Positions 9,501 to 18,267 of a stretch of 64,000 nt of DNA are shown here, one piece after another. Location of the stretch: the NCBI RefSeq assembly GCF_004795015.1, contig NZ_SSBI01000046.1, forward strand, positions 1 through 64,000. The letters run 5' to 3'. A program made the position numbers and the translations under genes. This DNA comes from Streptomyces sp. A1277. GTDB taxonomy: Bacteria; Actinomycetota; Actinomycetes; Streptomycetales; Streptomycetaceae. The notes below the pieces were generated by a model. That model saw only the letters and a list, made by a program, of their open reading frames with translations. It made no database searches and was not told the origin of the DNA. Within the stretch, counting starts at the first letter, position 1. The number at the start of each line of letters is the position of its first letter.

Positions 9501-10976
9501 ATGCGCAAGGCGCTCAGAGGAATCCTGTCGCTCGCGGTGCTCATCGGCACGGTGAGTGCGACGGGTGCCTCCGCCGGGGCGGCCACCGCCGCCGAACCGG
9601 CCGCGCTCCGTACCGCCGTCGGCGACAGCGGAACGAGCACGGACATCAAGGACCGCATCCTGGCCATCCCGGGCATGAGTCTCATCGAGGAGAAGCCCTA
9701 CGCGGGCTACCGCTACTTCGTCCTCGACTACACCCAGCCGGTCGACCACCGCCACCCGTCCAAGGGAACGTTCCAGCAGCGCATCACCCTGCTGCACAAG
9801 GACACCTCCCGCCCCACGGTCTTCTACACCGGCGGCTACAACGTCTCCACCAACCCCAGCCGTTCGGAGCCGACCCGGATCGTCGACGGCAACCAGGTCT
9901 CCCTGGAGTACCGTTTCTTCACCCCGTCGCGCCCCTCGCCCGCCGACTGGTCCAAGCTCGACATCCGGCAGGCCGCCGACGACCAGCACCGGGTGTTCAC
10001 CGCGCTCAAGCGGATCTACTCCAAGAACTGGCTGACCACCGGCGGCTCCAAGGGCGGCATGACCGCCACGTACTACGAGCGCTTCCACCCGAAGGACATG
10101 GACGGCGTCGTCGCCTACGTCGCCCCCAACGACGTGGTCGACAACGAGGACTCGGCCTACGACCGGTTCTTCGCGAAGGTCGGCACCAAGGAGTGCCGCG
10201 ACAAGCTGAACGGCGTGCAGCGCGAGGCACTGATCCGCCGCGCGCCGCTGGAGAAGAAGTACGCGCGGTACGCCGCCGACAACGGCTACACCTTCGACAC
10301 CGTCGGCACTCTCGACAAGGCTTACGAGGCCGTCGTCATGGACTACATCTGGGCGTTCTGGCAGTACAGCCTGCTCGCCGACTGCGACTCGGTCCCGGCC
10401 GACGCCGAGCACGCGACCGACCAGGCGATCTGGGACTCGGTGGACTCCATCTCCGGCTTCTCCGCCTACGCCGACCAGGGCCTGGCCAACTACACGCCGT
10501 ACTACTACCAGGCGGGCACCCAGCTCGGTTCGCCCGACATCGAACAGCCCTGGCTCGGCAAGCTGAGCCGCTACGGATACCAGCCGCCGCGCACCTTCGT
10601 GCCGCGTTCCATCCCGATGAAGTTCCAGCCCTCGGCGATGCGCGACGTCGACACCTGGGTCAGGCACCACGCCACGCACATGCTGTACGTATACGGCGAG
10701 AACGACCCGTGGGGCGCGGAGCGCTTCCGGCTCGGGGCGGGCGCCCGTGACAGCTACGTCTTCACCGTGCCCGGCGGGAACCACGGCTCGAACGTCGCGG
10801 GTCTCGTCCCGTCCGAGAACGCCACCGCCACCGCGGCGATCCTGCGCTGGGCGGGCGTCGCCCCGGCCGCCGTCCAGCAGGACGAGTCGAAGGCGAGGCC
10901 GCTCGCGAAGTTCGACGCGCGGCTCGACGACAAGGACCTGACGACCGAGCACCGGCTCGGCTTCCGGCGTCCGTAA
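9501..10976 (+). CDS. S37-family tripeptidyl/prolyl aminopeptidase (PS-10 type), secreted
   Basis: 491 aa. The ATG at 9501 follows a strong GGGGAGG. A signal peptide covers about residues 1-33. The nucleophile elbow GGSKGG puts Ser at 183; Asp402 (GENDPW) and His428 (GGNHGS) complete a serine triad, as in the S37 prolyl tri/tetrapeptidyl aminopeptidases that Streptomyces secrete to trim extracellular peptides. The early MSLIEEKPYAGYRYF and YTQPVDH motifs are also family-typical. Transcribed alone, ending at a bidirectional hairpin. An upstream in-frame ATG at 9441 is less likely because it lacks a ribosome site. Confidence 0.88.
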   Translation: MRKALRGILSLAVLIGTVSATGASAGAATAAEPAALRTAVGDSGTSTDIKDRILAIPGMSLIEEKPYAGYRYFVLDYTQPVDHRHPSKGTFQQRITLLHKDTSRPTVFYTGGYNVSTNPSRSEPTRIVDGNQVSLEYRFFTPSRPSPADWSKLDIRQAADDQHRVFTALKRIYSKNWLTTGGSKGGMTATYYERFHPKDMDGVVAYVAPNDVVDNEDSAYDRFFAKVGTKECRDKLNGVQREALIRRAPLEKKYARYAADNGYTFDTVGTLDKAYEAVVMDYIWAFWQYSLLADCDSVPADAEHATDQAIWDSVDSISGFSAYADQGLANYTPYYYQAGTQLGSPDIEQPWLGKLSRYGYQPPRTFVPRSIPMKFQPSAMRDVDTWVRHHATHMLYVYGENDPWGAERFRLGAGARDSYVFTVPGGNHGSNVAGLVPSENATATAAILRWAGVAPAAVQQDESKARPLAKFDARLDDKDLTTEHRLGFRRP

Positions 10977-10982
10977 CGCGAT

Positions 10983-11022
10983 CCCGACCCGGCGGCCGTA
11001 CGACAACGGCCGCCGGGTCGGG
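10983..11022. terminator. Bidirectional hairpin terminator between convergent genes
   Basis: A perfect 17-bp stem (left arm 10983-10999, CCCGACCCGGCGGCCGT) closes on a 6-nt loop ACGACA. It sits between the convergent peptidase and GH3 genes. There is no T-run on either side, as is common in Streptomyces. Confidence 0.8.
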
Positions 11023-11027
11023 GCGCC

Positions 11028-12878
11028 TCAGTACTTCAGCCCGTAGCCCACCGGGTACAGCACCTTCGCGGGGTCGTCCGCGCGCGGCACCGGCACCGGC
11101 AGCTTCCCCTCCGGCCGCGCCCGGCCCGCGATCACCCGGGCCGCCGCGCGCAGTTCGACGTCGGTCCAGGAGTACGCGGCCAGGTGCGCCGCATGCCCGG
11201 TGCCCGCCAGTTGCGCGATGTCGTACGGGTTGCGGATGGCGAGGGTGATCACCGGGACGCCCGTCGCGGCCAGCGCGCCGACCAGCGTCCGCTGCGAACT
11301 GGCCGCCGAGACGTTGTAAGTCCCCACGACCACCGCGTCCTTGCCCCGCGCCGCCGCCACCGCCGCGTCGATGGACGCCTGGGTGGGCGCGGTGCCGGTG
11401 GACAGGGCGGTCGCCTGGTACCCCAGCTCGTTGAAGGCATCCGCCAGCGTGGTCGTCGGCGGGCCCGTCGTGCCCGAGGGGGAGGCCGGGTCGGCGCCCA
11501 CCACCAGCAGCTTCCGGTGCGAGCGGCGCGACAGCGGCAGCAGCCGGCCCTCGTTGGCCAGCAGGGTGGTGGTGTGCTCGGCGATCCGGTCGGCGGCGGC
11601 CAGGTGCGCCCGGGTGCCGACCGTACGGTCCACCCCGCGTCCGGTGACGAACGGCCGGTCGAAGAGCCCCAGCTTCGTCTTCAGGCGCAGGATGCGCAGG
11701 ATCGATTCGTCGAGCCGGGCCTCGCTGACCTCGCCGCTCTTGACGGCCGCCAGCAGAGCGTTCCAGGAGACGTCCAGGCTCGGCGGGTTGAGCAGTTGGT
11801 CGACGCCCGCCCGGAGGGCCAGGACCGGCACCCGGTCGTCCCCGTACTTCGTCCGCACGCCCTCCATGCCCAGCGAGTCGGTGACCACGACGCCGTCGTA
11901 GCCCAGCTCCTCGCGCAGGATGCCGGTGAGGATCGGCCGGGACAGGGTCGCCGGGTCCTCGGACGGGTCGAGCGCGGGCACCACGATGTGCGCCGTCATG
12001 ATCGAGTCGATGCCGGCGGCGATGGCGGCCCGGAACGGCGGCGCGTCCAGCTCCGCCCACTGCTCCCGGGTGTGGCCGATGACCGGCAGGCCGGTGTGGC
12101 TGTCGGTGCTCGTGTCGCCGTGGCCGGGGAAGTGCTTGGCCGTGGAGGCGATCCCGGCGCTCTGGTACCCCTTCACCTGCGCGGCGACCATCGCGGCCAC
12201 GGACTGCGGGTCCGAGCCGAAGGACCGTACGCCGATCACCGGGTTGGCCGGGTTCACGTTGACGTCCGCGTCGGGCGCGTAGTTCTGGTTGATGCCGATC
12301 GCGGCCAGTTCGGCGCCCGCGATCCGCCCGGCCTCCCGGGCGTCGGAGCGCGAACCGCCCGCGCCCAGCGCCATCGCGCCCGGCATCAGCGTGGCGGGTT
12401 CGCCGACGCGGCAGACGATGCCGTGTTCCTGGTCGGTGGAGATCAGCAGCGGCAGGGGCGTCGGGCCCGCGAGGCCGGCGCGCTGGATGCCGTTGGAGAG
12501 GTCGGCGATCTGGTGCGGGTCGCGGGTGTTGTGCGCCCAGGAGAAGTAGATGATGCCGCCGACGTGGTACTTGGCGATCATCTCGGCCGCCGTGCGCACC
12601 CCGATCTCGGCGAGGTTGGCGTCGATGTCGGCCTGGTCCGGGTCGGTGGCGGAGTGCCCGTAGACCCGCATGACGAAGAGCTGGCCGACCTTCTCCTCCA
12701 GGCTCATCCGGGAGATGAGCCGCTTCAGCCGCCGGGTCGTGGCGGCGGAGGTGTGGCTGCTGTGCGCGGAGCCCTGGGAGGCGAGGGCGCCGGGGGCGGC
12801 CGCCACGCCCGTGGCCGCCGCGACGGCGGTGGCGGCGGTGGCGGTGAGAAGGGTGCGTCTGGAGGTGCGGTGGTGCAC
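11028..12878 (-). CDS. Tat-exported GH3 beta-N-acetylhexosaminidase (NagZ-like)
   Basis: 616 aa from a GTG at 12878, preceded by GAAGGAG at good spacing. The twin-arginine signal is TSRRTLLTA with an Ala-rich core. The GH3 N-terminal domain carries KHFPGHGDTSTDSH (from about residue 248), the His-Asp acid/base motif diagnostic of NagZ-type hexosaminidases, and the nucleophile Asp334 in VVTDSLGM. A GH3 C-terminal domain follows. Likely role: release of GlcNAc from wall or chitin fragments outside the cell. No operon partner. It ends at the shared hairpin. Confidence 0.88.
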   Translation of the reverse strand: MHHRTSRRTLLTATAATAVAAATGVAAAPGALASQGSAHSSHTSAATTRRLKRLISRMSLEEKVGQLFVMRVYGHSATDPDQADIDANLAEIGVRTAAEMIAKYHVGGIIYFSWAHNTRDPHQIADLSNGIQRAGLAGPTPLPLLISTDQEHGIVCRVGEPATLMPGAMALGAGGSRSDAREAGRIAGAELAAIGINQNYAPDADVNVNPANPVIGVRSFGSDPQSVAAMVAAQVKGYQSAGIASTAKHFPGHGDTSTDSHTGLPVIGHTREQWAELDAPPFRAAIAAGIDSIMTAHIVVPALDPSEDPATLSRPILTGILREELGYDGVVVTDSLGMEGVRTKYGDDRVPVLALRAGVDQLLNPPSLDVSWNALLAAVKSGEVSEARLDESILRILRLKTKLGLFDRPFVTGRGVDRTVGTRAHLAAADRIAEHTTTLLANEGRLLPLSRRSHRKLLVVGADPASPSGTTGPPTTTLADAFNELGYQATALSTGTAPTQASIDAAVAAARGKDAVVVGTYNVSAASSQRTLVGALAATGVPVITLAIRNPYDIAQLAGTGHAAHLAAYSWTDVELRAAARVIAGRARPEGKLPVPVPRADDPAKVLYPVGYGLKY

Positions 12879-12963
12879 GTGAGCTCCTTCGGCCGTACTC
12901 GGTGACGAGGGGGTGGTGAAAGAAACTGCCAAGGAGCACGGATATCCAGAAAATAACTTCCGG

Positions 12964-13257
12964 TCAAGGGTGCGAACGATTTTGAGCGCGTCCCCGCGCC
13001 TCCCCGCGCAGCCCCACGGCCGCCCCGTGCGCCTGGAGCGCCGCGACCGCCGCCGTGATCGCGGGCCGGCGGGCCGCCTCCGTACGCCACAGCGCGTACA
13101 GCCGCCGCACCGGCACCGGGTCCATGCGCACCGCCACCACCCCGTCCGGCGGCGGACCGCGCCCCAGCCGGGGGATCATCGCGACTCCGAGGCCGGCGGC
13201 CAGCAGGGCGAGTTGGGTGTGGTTCTCCTCCGCCTGGTGCCTGACGTCCGGCTCGTA
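12964..13257 (-). pseudogene. LysR-family regulator, C-terminal remnant
   Basis: The minus-strand reading YEPDVRHQAEENHTQLALLA, then AGLGVAMIPRLG, ending at TGA 12964, is the last ~97 residues of a LysR effector-binding domain. The HTH and the first half of the sensor are absent. Homology stops at about 13257, where the next bases already belong to a truncated transporter on the other strand. A longer open frame continues to 13563 only as the shadow of that transporter. Confidence 0.75.
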
Positions 13258-13258
13258 C

Positions 13259-13828
13259 GAACGCCCGGGGCGCGTACGGTTCATGGGCATGGCGGTGGCG
13301 CTCGCCGGCATCGGGGTCGCGGCGGTGGACGAGGGGGCGAGCGGGCCCGTGCTCGCCTTCGTGCTGGTGATCGCGGCGGCGGCCTGCTGGGGCGCGTCGA
13401 ACGTCCTGACCCGCAGGGCCGCCCCGCCCGACGCGCTCAACTCCATGGTCTGGGTCTCGACCGTGCCCGTGCTGCCGCTGCTCGGGCTCTCCCTCCTCTT
13501 CGAGGGCTGGGACCGCGACCGCGCGGCGCTGACCTCGCTCGACTGGAGCGGGGCCGGGATCATCGTCTACGTCGCCTGGATCACCACCGTCTTCGGCTTC
13601 GGCGCGTGGGGCTTCCTGCTGAGCCGCTACCCGGCCTCGTCGGTGGCCCCGTTCACCCTGCTCGTGCCCGTCTTCGGCATGTCGTCGGCCGCGCTGCTGC
13701 TGGACGAGCCGGTGAGCCCGCTGCGGTGGTGCGCGGCGGCACTGCTGGCCGGCGGGGTCGCGCTGACCTCGCTCGCCGGGACGCGCCGCCGCCCCGCCGC
13801 CCCCGCGCCGGAACCGGCCCCCGCCTGA
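13259..13828 (+). pseudogene. EamA/DMT-family transporter, C-terminal remnant
   Basis: From about 13259 the plus strand encodes ERPGRVRFMGMAVALAG and then the second EamA repeat (five or six membrane segments, with GASNVLTRR and VPVFGMSSAALLLDEP), ending at 13828. The first EamA repeat is missing. An ATG at 13283 could start a 181-aa half protein, but no ribosome site precedes it. It abuts the LysR remnant without a gap, so one deletion removed both 5' halves and the shared promoter of a divergent regulator-transporter pair. Confidence 0.72.
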
Positions 13829-13836
13829 GCCGGCCG

Positions 13837-14625
13837 CTACTGCTTGGGCGCGCCCAGCCGCAGCAGGTGCTCGCGCCCCGCGCCCAGCAGCCCCGGCAGC
13901 TCGGCCGCCTGCGGGTACCAGCGCTTCTCGTACTCCCAGCAGACCCAGTCGTCCGCGTCCAGCGTGTCCAGGCACGCCCGCAGCGGCAGCACCCCGGCGC
14001 CCAGCCCCACCGGCGTGGTGTCGTCCGCCGACACGATGTCCTTGACCTGTACGTATCCCAGGTGGGGGGCCAGCACCGCGTGACTGGCCACCGGCTCCTC
14101 GCCCGCCAGCCAGGTGTGCATCACGTCCCACAGCGCGCCGATGCTCTTGTGCCCCACGGTGCCGGCCACCCGGGCCACGTCGGCCCCCGCCCGGTGCGAG
14201 TCATGGGTCTCAAGGAGAAGCCGTACGCCCATATCGGCGGCGTACGGGGCGGCCGCGCCCAGCCGGCGCGCGGCGATCGCGTCGGCCGCCTCCGGGGCCT
14301 GGTCGCCGCCGCCGGGGAAGACCCGGACGTTCGGCGCGCCCAGGTCCCGGGCCAGCTCGATCAGCGCGGCCAGCTCGTCCAGGACCGGCTGGTCCTCGCC
14401 CTCGGCGGCGACCCGCGCGTATCCCGCCACGGCCAGGACCTCAACCCCGCGGCGCTCGAACTCCGCGCGCACGGCGGCCCGTTCGGAGGCCGTGGTGCCC
14501 AGGTTCACCGGCTCCTCGGGATGGGCGCGCAGCTCCACCCCGTGATATCCGTGCCCGGCGGCCAGCCGGACGACCTCGGGCATCGGCAGCCCCGGGACCC
14601 CGAGGGTGGAGAAAGCGAGCTTCAC
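13837..14625 (-). CDS. Sugar phosphate isomerase/epimerase (xylose isomerase-like TIM barrel)
   Basis: 262 aa from a GTG at 14625, preceded by GGAAGGAA. The AP-endonuclease-2 fold is evident: GVELRAHPEE near 30, LLETHDSH near 138, a metal-ligand region ALWDVMHTW near 165, and CWEYEKRW near 230. It lies 82 bp downstream of, and in the same direction as, the LacI gene, so it probably belongs to the LacI regulon with the divergent dehydrogenase operon. Such proteins isomerise, epimerise or eliminate on keto-sugars; the substrate is unknown. Confidence 0.82.
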   Translation of the reverse strand: MKLAFSTLGVPGLPMPEVVRLAAGHGYHGVELRAHPEEPVNLGTTASERAAVRAEFERRGVEVLAVAGYARVAAEGEDQPVLDELAALIELARDLGAPNVRVFPGGGDQAPEAADAIAARRLGAAAPYAADMGVRLLLETHDSHRAGADVARVAGTVGHKSIGALWDVMHTWLAGEEPVASHAVLAPHLGYVQVKDIVSADDTTPVGLGAGVLPLRACLDTLDADDWVCWEYEKRWYPQAAELPGLLGAGREHLLRLGAPKQ

Positions 14626-14707
14626 GTGCGTGTTCCTTCCGTCGGTCCGTGCCGCCGCAGCCTACGAGGCGCCGCCGCCCCTGACGCGTACCCCGCCCCC
14701 GCCGGGC

Positions 14708-15772
14708 TCACCCCCGGGGCCCGGCCGTCGACCCGCGCACCATCAGCTCGGCCGGGATCAGCGCGAGGCCGCCCGGCGGCGGGTTCTCCTTGCCCATGGC
14801 CAGCCTGCCCGCCCGCGCCCCCGCCTCGGCGAGCGGCAGCCGCACGGTCGTCAGGGCCGGGACCACGTCCACCGAGAACGGCAGGTCGTCGAAGCCGGCC
14901 ACCGAGATGTCCTCGGGGATGCGCAGCCCCCGGTCGCGGAGCGCCGCCGCAGCGCCCAGCGCCACCGTGTCGTTCGCGGCGACGACGGCGGTGATCTCCG
15001 GTTCGCGGCGCAGCAGTTCGACCGTGGCGTCGTAGCCGGACCGGCGGTCGTAGGAGCCGTGCGCGGTCAGCCGGTCCTCGTCGCCGGCCGCCCCCGCCTC
15101 GCGCATCGCCTGGCGGTGGCCCTCCAGGCGGTGGCGGGTCGTGGTGCGCTCCAGCGGCCCCGCGACATAGCCGATCCGGCGGTGGCCCAGGGAGAGCAGG
15201 TGCCTGGCGAGGAGCCGGGCGCCGCCCTGGTTGTCGAAGGCGAGCGCGGCCACCACGGCCGCCCCGTCCGGCAGCGGCGGCCGCCCGCACAGCACGACCC
15301 GGGTGCCCGCGTCCGCGAGCTTGGCCAGCTTCGCGGCCACCGCCGCCTGGTGCGCCGGGTCCTCGACCGCGCCCCCGGTGAGGATGACGGCGGCGGCGCG
15401 CTGGCGCTGGAGCAGGGTGAGGTAGGTGAGCTCGCGGTCCGGGGAGCCGCCGGTGTTGCAGACGACGGCCAGCTTCTCGCCGCCGGCCCGGCCCGAACCG
15501 TCGCCCGGACCGCCGATCTCGGTCTGCGCCGCCCCCGCCATGATCCCGAAGAACGGGTCGGCGATGTCGTTGACGAGGATGCCGACCAGGTCGGAGGTGG
15601 CGGCGGCCAGGGCGCTGGCCTGCCCGTTGAGCACGTAGTCGAGGTCGTCCACCGCGCGCAGCACCCGCTCCCGGGTGGACGCCGCCACCGGGTAATTGCC
15701 GTTCAGCACACGGGAGACGGTGGCCGGGGACACCCGGGCGCGGGCCGCCACGTCCGCCAGGGTGACTGTCAT
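14708..15772 (-). CDS. LacI-family transcriptional repressor
   Basis: 354 aa. The N-terminal HTH is VTLADVAARARVSPATVSRV, and the hinge helix has YVLNGQASALA. A periplasmic-binding-like sensor follows (LVGILVNDIADPFFG; late FDDLPFSVDV). ATG at 15772. It diverges from the dehydrogenase operon, and a palindromic LacI-type operator lies between them at 15897-15908, so it very likely represses that operon and itself until a sugar binds. Confidence 0.92.
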   Translation of the reverse strand: MTVTLADVAARARVSPATVSRVLNGNYPVAASTRERVLRAVDDLDYVLNGQASALAAATSDLVGILVNDIADPFFGIMAGAAQTEIGGPGDGSGRAGGEKLAVVCNTGGSPDRELTYLTLLQRQRAAAVILTGGAVEDPAHQAAVAAKLAKLADAGTRVVLCGRPPLPDGAAVVAALAFDNQGGARLLARHLLSLGHRRIGYVAGPLERTTTRHRLEGHRQAMREAGAAGDEDRLTAHGSYDRRSGYDATVELLRREPEITAVVAANDTVALGAAAALRDRGLRIPEDISVAGFDDLPFSVDVVPALTTVRLPLAEAGARAGRLAMGKENPPPGGLALIPAELMVRGSTAGPRG

Positions 15773-15855
15773 CGCATTCCTCCGTGGAGTGGTGAGGGGC
15801 CCGGGCCGTGTCCGCGAAGTCCCGCCCGGCCCGGGACCAATCAGGGCGCCCCCTC

Positions 15856-15908
15856 TTGTCCGGGCCGCTGTCGGCAGGCTAGCGTCATCCCGTATAGAAA
15901 GCGCTTGC
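15856..15908 (+). promoter_or_regulatory. Promoter with LacI-type operator
   Basis: TTGTCC (15856-15861) and TAGCGT (15880-15885), 18 bp apart, form a plausible -35/-10. GAAAGCGCTTGC (15897-15908), with palindromic core AAGCGCTT, overlaps the expected transcription start, where a LacI repressor would block initiation. The dehydrogenase GTG is 24 bp further on. Confidence 0.7.
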
Positions 15909-15932
15909 TACGGCTGTACGGAGGGAACTTTC

Positions 15933-17084
15933 GTGACACGCAGGACAGTGCGCATCGCCATGAACGGCGTCACAGGGCGCATGGGATACCGGCAGCACCT
16001 GGTGCGCTCGATCCTCGCGATCCGCGAGCAGGGCGGCCTCGATCTCGGCGACGGCGACGTGCTGTGGCCGGAGCCGGTCCTCGTCGGCCGCCGCGCCCAC
16101 GCGCTGGAGGAGCTCGCCGCACGGCACGGGCTGACGGAGTGGTCCACGGACCTGGACGCGGTCCTCGCGGACGACACCGTCGACATCTACTTCGACGCCC
16201 AGGTCACCTCGGCCCGGGTGGAGGCGATCAAGAAGGCCGTCGCCGCCGGCAAGCACGTCTACACCGAGAAGCCGACCGCCACGGACGTCGAAGGCGCCTT
16301 GGACCTGGCCCGCCTGGCACAGGACGCCGGCATCAAGCACGGCGTCGTCCAGGACAAGATCTTCCTGCCCGGCCTGCTCAAGCTGAAGCGCCTCATCGAC
16401 GGCGGCTTCTTCGGCGAGATCCTGTCCGTGCGCGGCGAGTTCGGCTACTGGGTCTTCGAGGGCGACTGGCAGGAGGCCCAGCGCCCCTCCTGGAACTACC
16501 GCGCCCAGGACGGCGGCGGCATCGTCGTGGACATGTTCCCGCACTGGGAGTACGTGCTCCACGAGCTGTTCGGCCGGGTCACCAGCGTCCAGGCACACGT
16601 CCAGACCCACATCCCCGAGCGCCGGGACGAGCACGGCAGGCCGTACGCCGCGACCGCGGACGACGCCGCCTACGGCATCTTCCAGCTGGAGGGCGGCGCC
16701 GTCGCCCAGATCAACTCCTCCTGGGCGGTCCGGGTCAACCGCGACGAGCTGGTCGAGTTCCAGGTGGACGGCACCCACGGCTCCGCCGTCGCGGGCCTGC
16801 GCAACTGCCGCGTCCAGCACCGCTCGGTCACCCCGAAGCCGGTCTGGAACCCGGACCTGCCGGTCACCGAGTCCTTCCGCGACCAGTGGCAGGAGGTCCC
16901 GGACAACGCGGCCTTCGACAACGGCTTCAAGGCCCAGTGGGAGCTGTTCCTGCGCCACATCGTGCTGGACGAGCCCTACACCTGGGACCTGATGGCCGGC
17001 GCCCGGGGCGTGCAGCTCGCGGAGCTGGGCCTGAAGTCCCACGCGGAGGGCCGCCGCCTCGACGTACCGGAGCTGTCGCTGTGA
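15933..17084 (+). CDS. Gfo/Idh/MocA-family oxidoreductase
   Basis: 383 aa from a GTG at 15933, preceded by GGAGGGAAC. The N-terminal Rossmann region is atypical (MNGVTGRMGYRQHL). The family EKP motif gives catalytic Lys113 in YTEKPTAT. The C-terminal sheet domain includes QDKIFLPGLLKLK. It would oxidise a sugar or polyol hydroxyl with NAD(P). It is the first gene of a three-gene operon with DUF993 and an isomerase-fold gene, behind the LacI operator. Specificity is unknown. Confidence 0.88.
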   Translation: MTRRTVRIAMNGVTGRMGYRQHLVRSILAIREQGGLDLGDGDVLWPEPVLVGRRAHALEELAARHGLTEWSTDLDAVLADDTVDIYFDAQVTSARVEAIKKAVAAGKHVYTEKPTATDVEGALDLARLAQDAGIKHGVVQDKIFLPGLLKLKRLIDGGFFGEILSVRGEFGYWVFEGDWQEAQRPSWNYRAQDGGGIVVDMFPHWEYVLHELFGRVTSVQAHVQTHIPERRDEHGRPYAATADDAAYGIFQLEGGAVAQINSSWAVRVNRDELVEFQVDGTHGSAVAGLRNCRVQHRSVTPKPVWNPDLPVTESFRDQWQEVPDNAAFDNGFKAQWELFLRHIVLDEPYTWDLMAGARGVQLAELGLKSHAEGRRLDVPELSL

Positions 17085-17121
17085 CCAGCCGTCTCCACCA
17101 GGGATCACCGGAGGTGACCTC

Positions 17122-18267
17122 ATGACCCTCCACCTCCCGCAGGGCCCGTACGAACCCCGGGCCACCCCGCTCGACCTGACCCCGTCCGGGGCCCCGCTCG
17201 CCTCCCGTACGGTCTTCTCCGCCGCCCATGTCGTCGCCGACCCGTACGCCGACTCCGGTCCGGACTCACCGGCCGCCGTCGACTGGGACGCCACGCTCGC
17301 CTTCCGCCGCCACCTCTGGTCGCACGGCCTGGGCGTCGCCGAGGCCATGGACACCGCGCAGCGCGGCATGGGCCTGGACTGGGCGGGCGCCGAGGAGCTG
17401 ATCCGCCGCTCGGCCGCCGAGGCGAAGGCGGTCGGCGGCCGCATCGCCTGCGGCGTCGGCACCGACCAGCTGCCCCCGGGCCCGGCGACCCTCGCCGAGG
17501 TGCGCTCCGCGTACGAAAAACAGCTCGCCGTGGTCGAGGAGAGCGGCGCCCAGGCCATCCTGATGGCCTCCCGCGCCCTCGCCACCGCCGCGAAGGGCCC
17601 CCAGGACTACCTGGAGACGTACGCCCATCTCCTGCGCCAGGCCACCGAACCGGTCGTCCTGCACTGGCTCGGCCCGATGTTCGACCCGGCGCTCGACGGC
17701 TACTGGGGCTCCACCGACCTCGACCTGGCCACCGACACCTTCCTCCAGGTCATCGCGGAACACCCCGACAAGGTCGACGGCATCAAGATGTCCCTGCTCG
17801 ACGCGGACCGCGAGATCGACGTGCGCCGCCGGCTGCCGGGCGGGGTGCGCTGCTACACCGGGGACGACTTCAACTACCCCGAGCTGATCGCCGGCGACGA
17901 CCGGGGCTTCAGCCACGCGCTGCTCGGCATCTTCGACCCGCTGGGCCCGCTCGCCGCGCACGCGGTACGGGTCCTGGACACGGGCGACACCAAGGGCTTC
18001 CGAGAACTGCTCGACCCCACGGTCGAGTTGTCCCGGCACCTCTTCAAGGCGCCGACCCGGTTCTACAAGACGGGCGTGGTGTTCCTGGCCTGGCTGGCCG
18101 GCCACCAGGACCACTTCACGATGGTGGGCGGCCTCCAGTCGGCCCGCTCCCTGCCGCACCTGGCCAAGGCGTACGAACTCGCCGACCGGCTGGGCCTGTT
18201 CCCCGACCCGGAGCTGGCGGAGTCCCGGATGCGCGCGTTCCTCACGGTCAACGGAGGCACCCGATGA
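17122..18267 (+). CDS. DUF993 protein (dihydrodipicolinate synthase/aldolase-like)
   Basis: 381 aa. A TIM-barrel protein of the DUF993 family, related to the DHDPS/N-acetylneuraminate-lyase superfamily. The presumed Schiff-base Lys is 222 in GIKMSLLD, and CYTGDDFNYPEL follows. The predicted reaction is aldol cleavage of a keto-acid or keto-sugar; no activity is established from the sequence. The ATG at 17122 follows GGAGGTG, 37 bp after the dehydrogenase stop. The stop overlaps the next start (ATGA). Confidence 0.82.
   Translation: MTLHLPQGPYEPRATPLDLTPSGAPLASRTVFSAAHVVADPYADSGPDSPAAVDWDATLAFRRHLWSHGLGVAEAMDTAQRGMGLDWAGAEELIRRSAAEAKAVGGRIACGVGTDQLPPGPATLAEVRSAYEKQLAVVEESGAQAILMASRALATAAKGPQDYLETYAHLLRQATEPVVLHWLGPMFDPALDGYWGSTDLDLATDTFLQVIAEHPDKVDGIKMSLLDADREIDVRRRLPGGVRCYTGDDFNYPELIAGDDRGFSHALLGIFDPLGPLAAHAVRVLDTGDTKGFRELLDPTVELSRHLFKAPTRFYKTGVVFLAWLAGHQDHFTMVGGLQSARSLPHLAKAYELADRLGLFPDPELAESRMRAFLTVNGGTR

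Noticed and set aside
12964..13563. A 199-codon minus-strand gene
   Set aside because: Only the first-numbered third (12964-13257) is LysR-like; the rest is antisense to the EamA remnant.
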